A DNA stretch of 11,305 nt, from NCBI GenBank assembly GCA_017615405.1, contig JAGAAE010000009.1:1-11305 (forward strand), given 5' to 3'. This document shows positions 11,201-11,305 of this stretch, one piece after another. The position numbers and the translations under genes were made by a program. The DNA is from Clostridia bacterium. Lineage in GTDB: Bacteria; Bacillota; Clostridia; Oscillospirales; Acutalibacteraceae. The notes beneath the pieces are model-generated. The model was not told the origin of the DNA. It searched no databases and was given only the letters and a program-made list of their open reading frames with translations. Numbering within the stretch: the first letter of the stretch is position 1; every line of letters begins with the position of its first letter.

Positions 11201-11305
11201 TATTTCGATATGCCGGCTTCTTCGGTTAAGATCACCGCTACCTTCGTTAAGGATAAGTATTCGGTCATCTACAAGGATACCAACAACACCGTTATCGGTA
11301 TTGAA
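8216..11305 (+). CDS. Large secreted repeat protein (partial, runs off the right end)
   Basis: The frame is open for 1030 codons from the ATG at 8216, which has a strong AGGAGGAG site, to the window end, with no stop. Residues 1-35 are a typical signal peptide: a KTSSFSKR basic start, a hydrophobic core, and cleavage expected after VSA-35. Residues 36-240 I do not recognise. Residues about 241-310 and 399-475 look like Listeria-Bacteroides (InlB B) repeats, for example KTGYTFAGWE and TYYARW. From about 379 on, the motif aromatic-x-aromatic-x-MP-x-x-DV-x-I-x-V recurs, with its Met at residues 383, 572, 667 (MV here), 796, 911 and 999, marking beta-rich Flg_new_2-type modules of about 90-190 residues. 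The protein is rich in Asp, Glu and Tyr. It is probably exported by Sec and acts at the cell surface, possibly in adhesion. The C-terminal anchor (LPXTG, S-layer or other) is outside the window. Ligand unknown. Confidence 0.88.
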   Translation, partial: MKTSSFSKRLLSVILALAMMVSLFSGLGSIFTVSADEGVEVGVFIIDPDNPEGSPIPLMSKAIDNYSHSYIGGTHSIRVTVPDEFYSSDYNNSRNYVFHSWPSTIRVKDLDASEYVYIGVDDDDREDNVLNITFDSPLSFNRMRIEGPVYDKEYKISYWTASDSAYGDCEEIEDETFYCSWDGYFHLIDYPEELIPEGKTFVAWAEYYTGVMYAAGTEVSYPTDAMYFVPVFAEKATQSGYFVYFKDYETNQIYDIVYFDPSVDDGYYTAYEPTKPGYSFLYWYTEDYEYDAHEWVDEEPPTVTTYYARWSPDLYEVYTETSGSAYVNFRNSSSAYCGDDVIFKVGSTKDNENISKVEVIGLDSNSPVPYYYDAEEEEYRFTMPAQDVVIKVETSVTEYLVTFLDENGGYYASRTVAEGETISFFNMPFAPFKTGYTFAGWEIVSDNPFAGMFGGNTTFDSSTPVTSNLYVKATYTGNDYRVYKADDCDEELEYLYVRSTDQDKDLTDEVTNYVTAPAGDKVYLDIAPTPTYSITGIAVRERGTGNFVVAPTLLRKYKDGENNDCYEYAFEMPTSNVEIAVYVAANAYDVIVDENIPAGGTYRINGYDTNNLAVPQGDYAYIEIIPEKGYYIESVESFYYDENNNIALPDDNLFIDDFDNGFYSFLMVSSDVYVTINYAPYEYMVSVSSTNIDNYKPVWNGDEYEAIESLDDTEVSKGLVVLLDEFDDPYTDWVMLEPGKSAMLPLNATDAIVGDQIRFIIEECTGYDLEAVVVTYADGTKTVPVTLKDGVYYFYMPADDVMITASFKEETYKIYKYTASEEYNTDAEHAVMGEVNIQGLREKIVSADYKELVEVTAIPKAGYYVESISYELRDGTNKDGKTVVDFSEAARYDGVQLTDSPDTMQSIEFYMPACDVEISVTYGKIEYSIQTEVASGDETGTITVNDYAYYDDEVTCAVTPEYGYVLSKINVKNLATGKTIAIKTDTIDRTYGDEFYFDMPASSVKITATFVKDKYSVIYKDTNNTVIGIE

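Overview
The window looks like chromosomal DNA of an anaerobic Firmicute of the class Clostridia. The evidence is the ylxM-ffh-rpsP-khpA-rimM-trmD block, an HPr with both His15 and Ser46, the NADH sensor Rex, an N-terminal-rubredoxin ('reverse') rubrerythrin, a Gram-positive type small hydrophobic toxin, and consistent purine-rich ribosome binding sites with sigma-A-like promoters. I cannot name the genus.

Layout. Positions 1-193 hold the left edge, a terminator and tRNA-Pro(GGG) on the minus strand. Positions 200-571 hold ptsH (HPr) with its own promoter. Positions 655-4297 are a minus-strand translation and secretion operon (ylxM, ffh, rpsP, khpA, then a terminator-like hairpin, then rimM and trmD) driven by a strong promoter at 4269-4297. 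The usual last gene, rplS, is absent from the window. Positions 4314-4690 are a repeat cluster. rex (minus) and rubrerythrin (plus) are divergent from a shared 157 bp region. Positions 6105-6430 hold a compact, apparently complete type I toxin-antitoxin locus: a 29-residue hydrophobic peptide, a convergent antisense RNA with a consensus promoter, and terminator and leader structures. Directly after it lies an 18-codon remnant of a second rubrerythrin gene with its terminator. A second repeat cluster (6660-6958), an aquaporin gene (minus), a third repeat cluster (7812-7991) and a very large secreted repeat protein (8216 to the right end, open, at least 1030 residues) complete the window.

The non-coding DNA is unusually structured. 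Three intergenic clusters are built from the same parts: (i) GTAG-headed hairpins resembling REP sequences, eight copies, six of them paired head-to-head in doublets, two of which are exactly 71 bp; (ii) tracts of a degenerate 7-bp tandem repeat (TAGAYRW) next to a conserved 15-bp core; and (iii) one 114-bp multi-hairpin element resembling a miniature transposable element.

Functionally, the left half is housekeeping (tRNA, sugar-uptake phosphocarrier, ribosome and tRNA maturation, SRP). The middle is redox sensing and peroxide/oxygen defence. The right is water transport and a surface protein whose promoter spacer holds a run of seven G, which could vary in length and switch expression. All calls are from reading the sequence; no database search was run.
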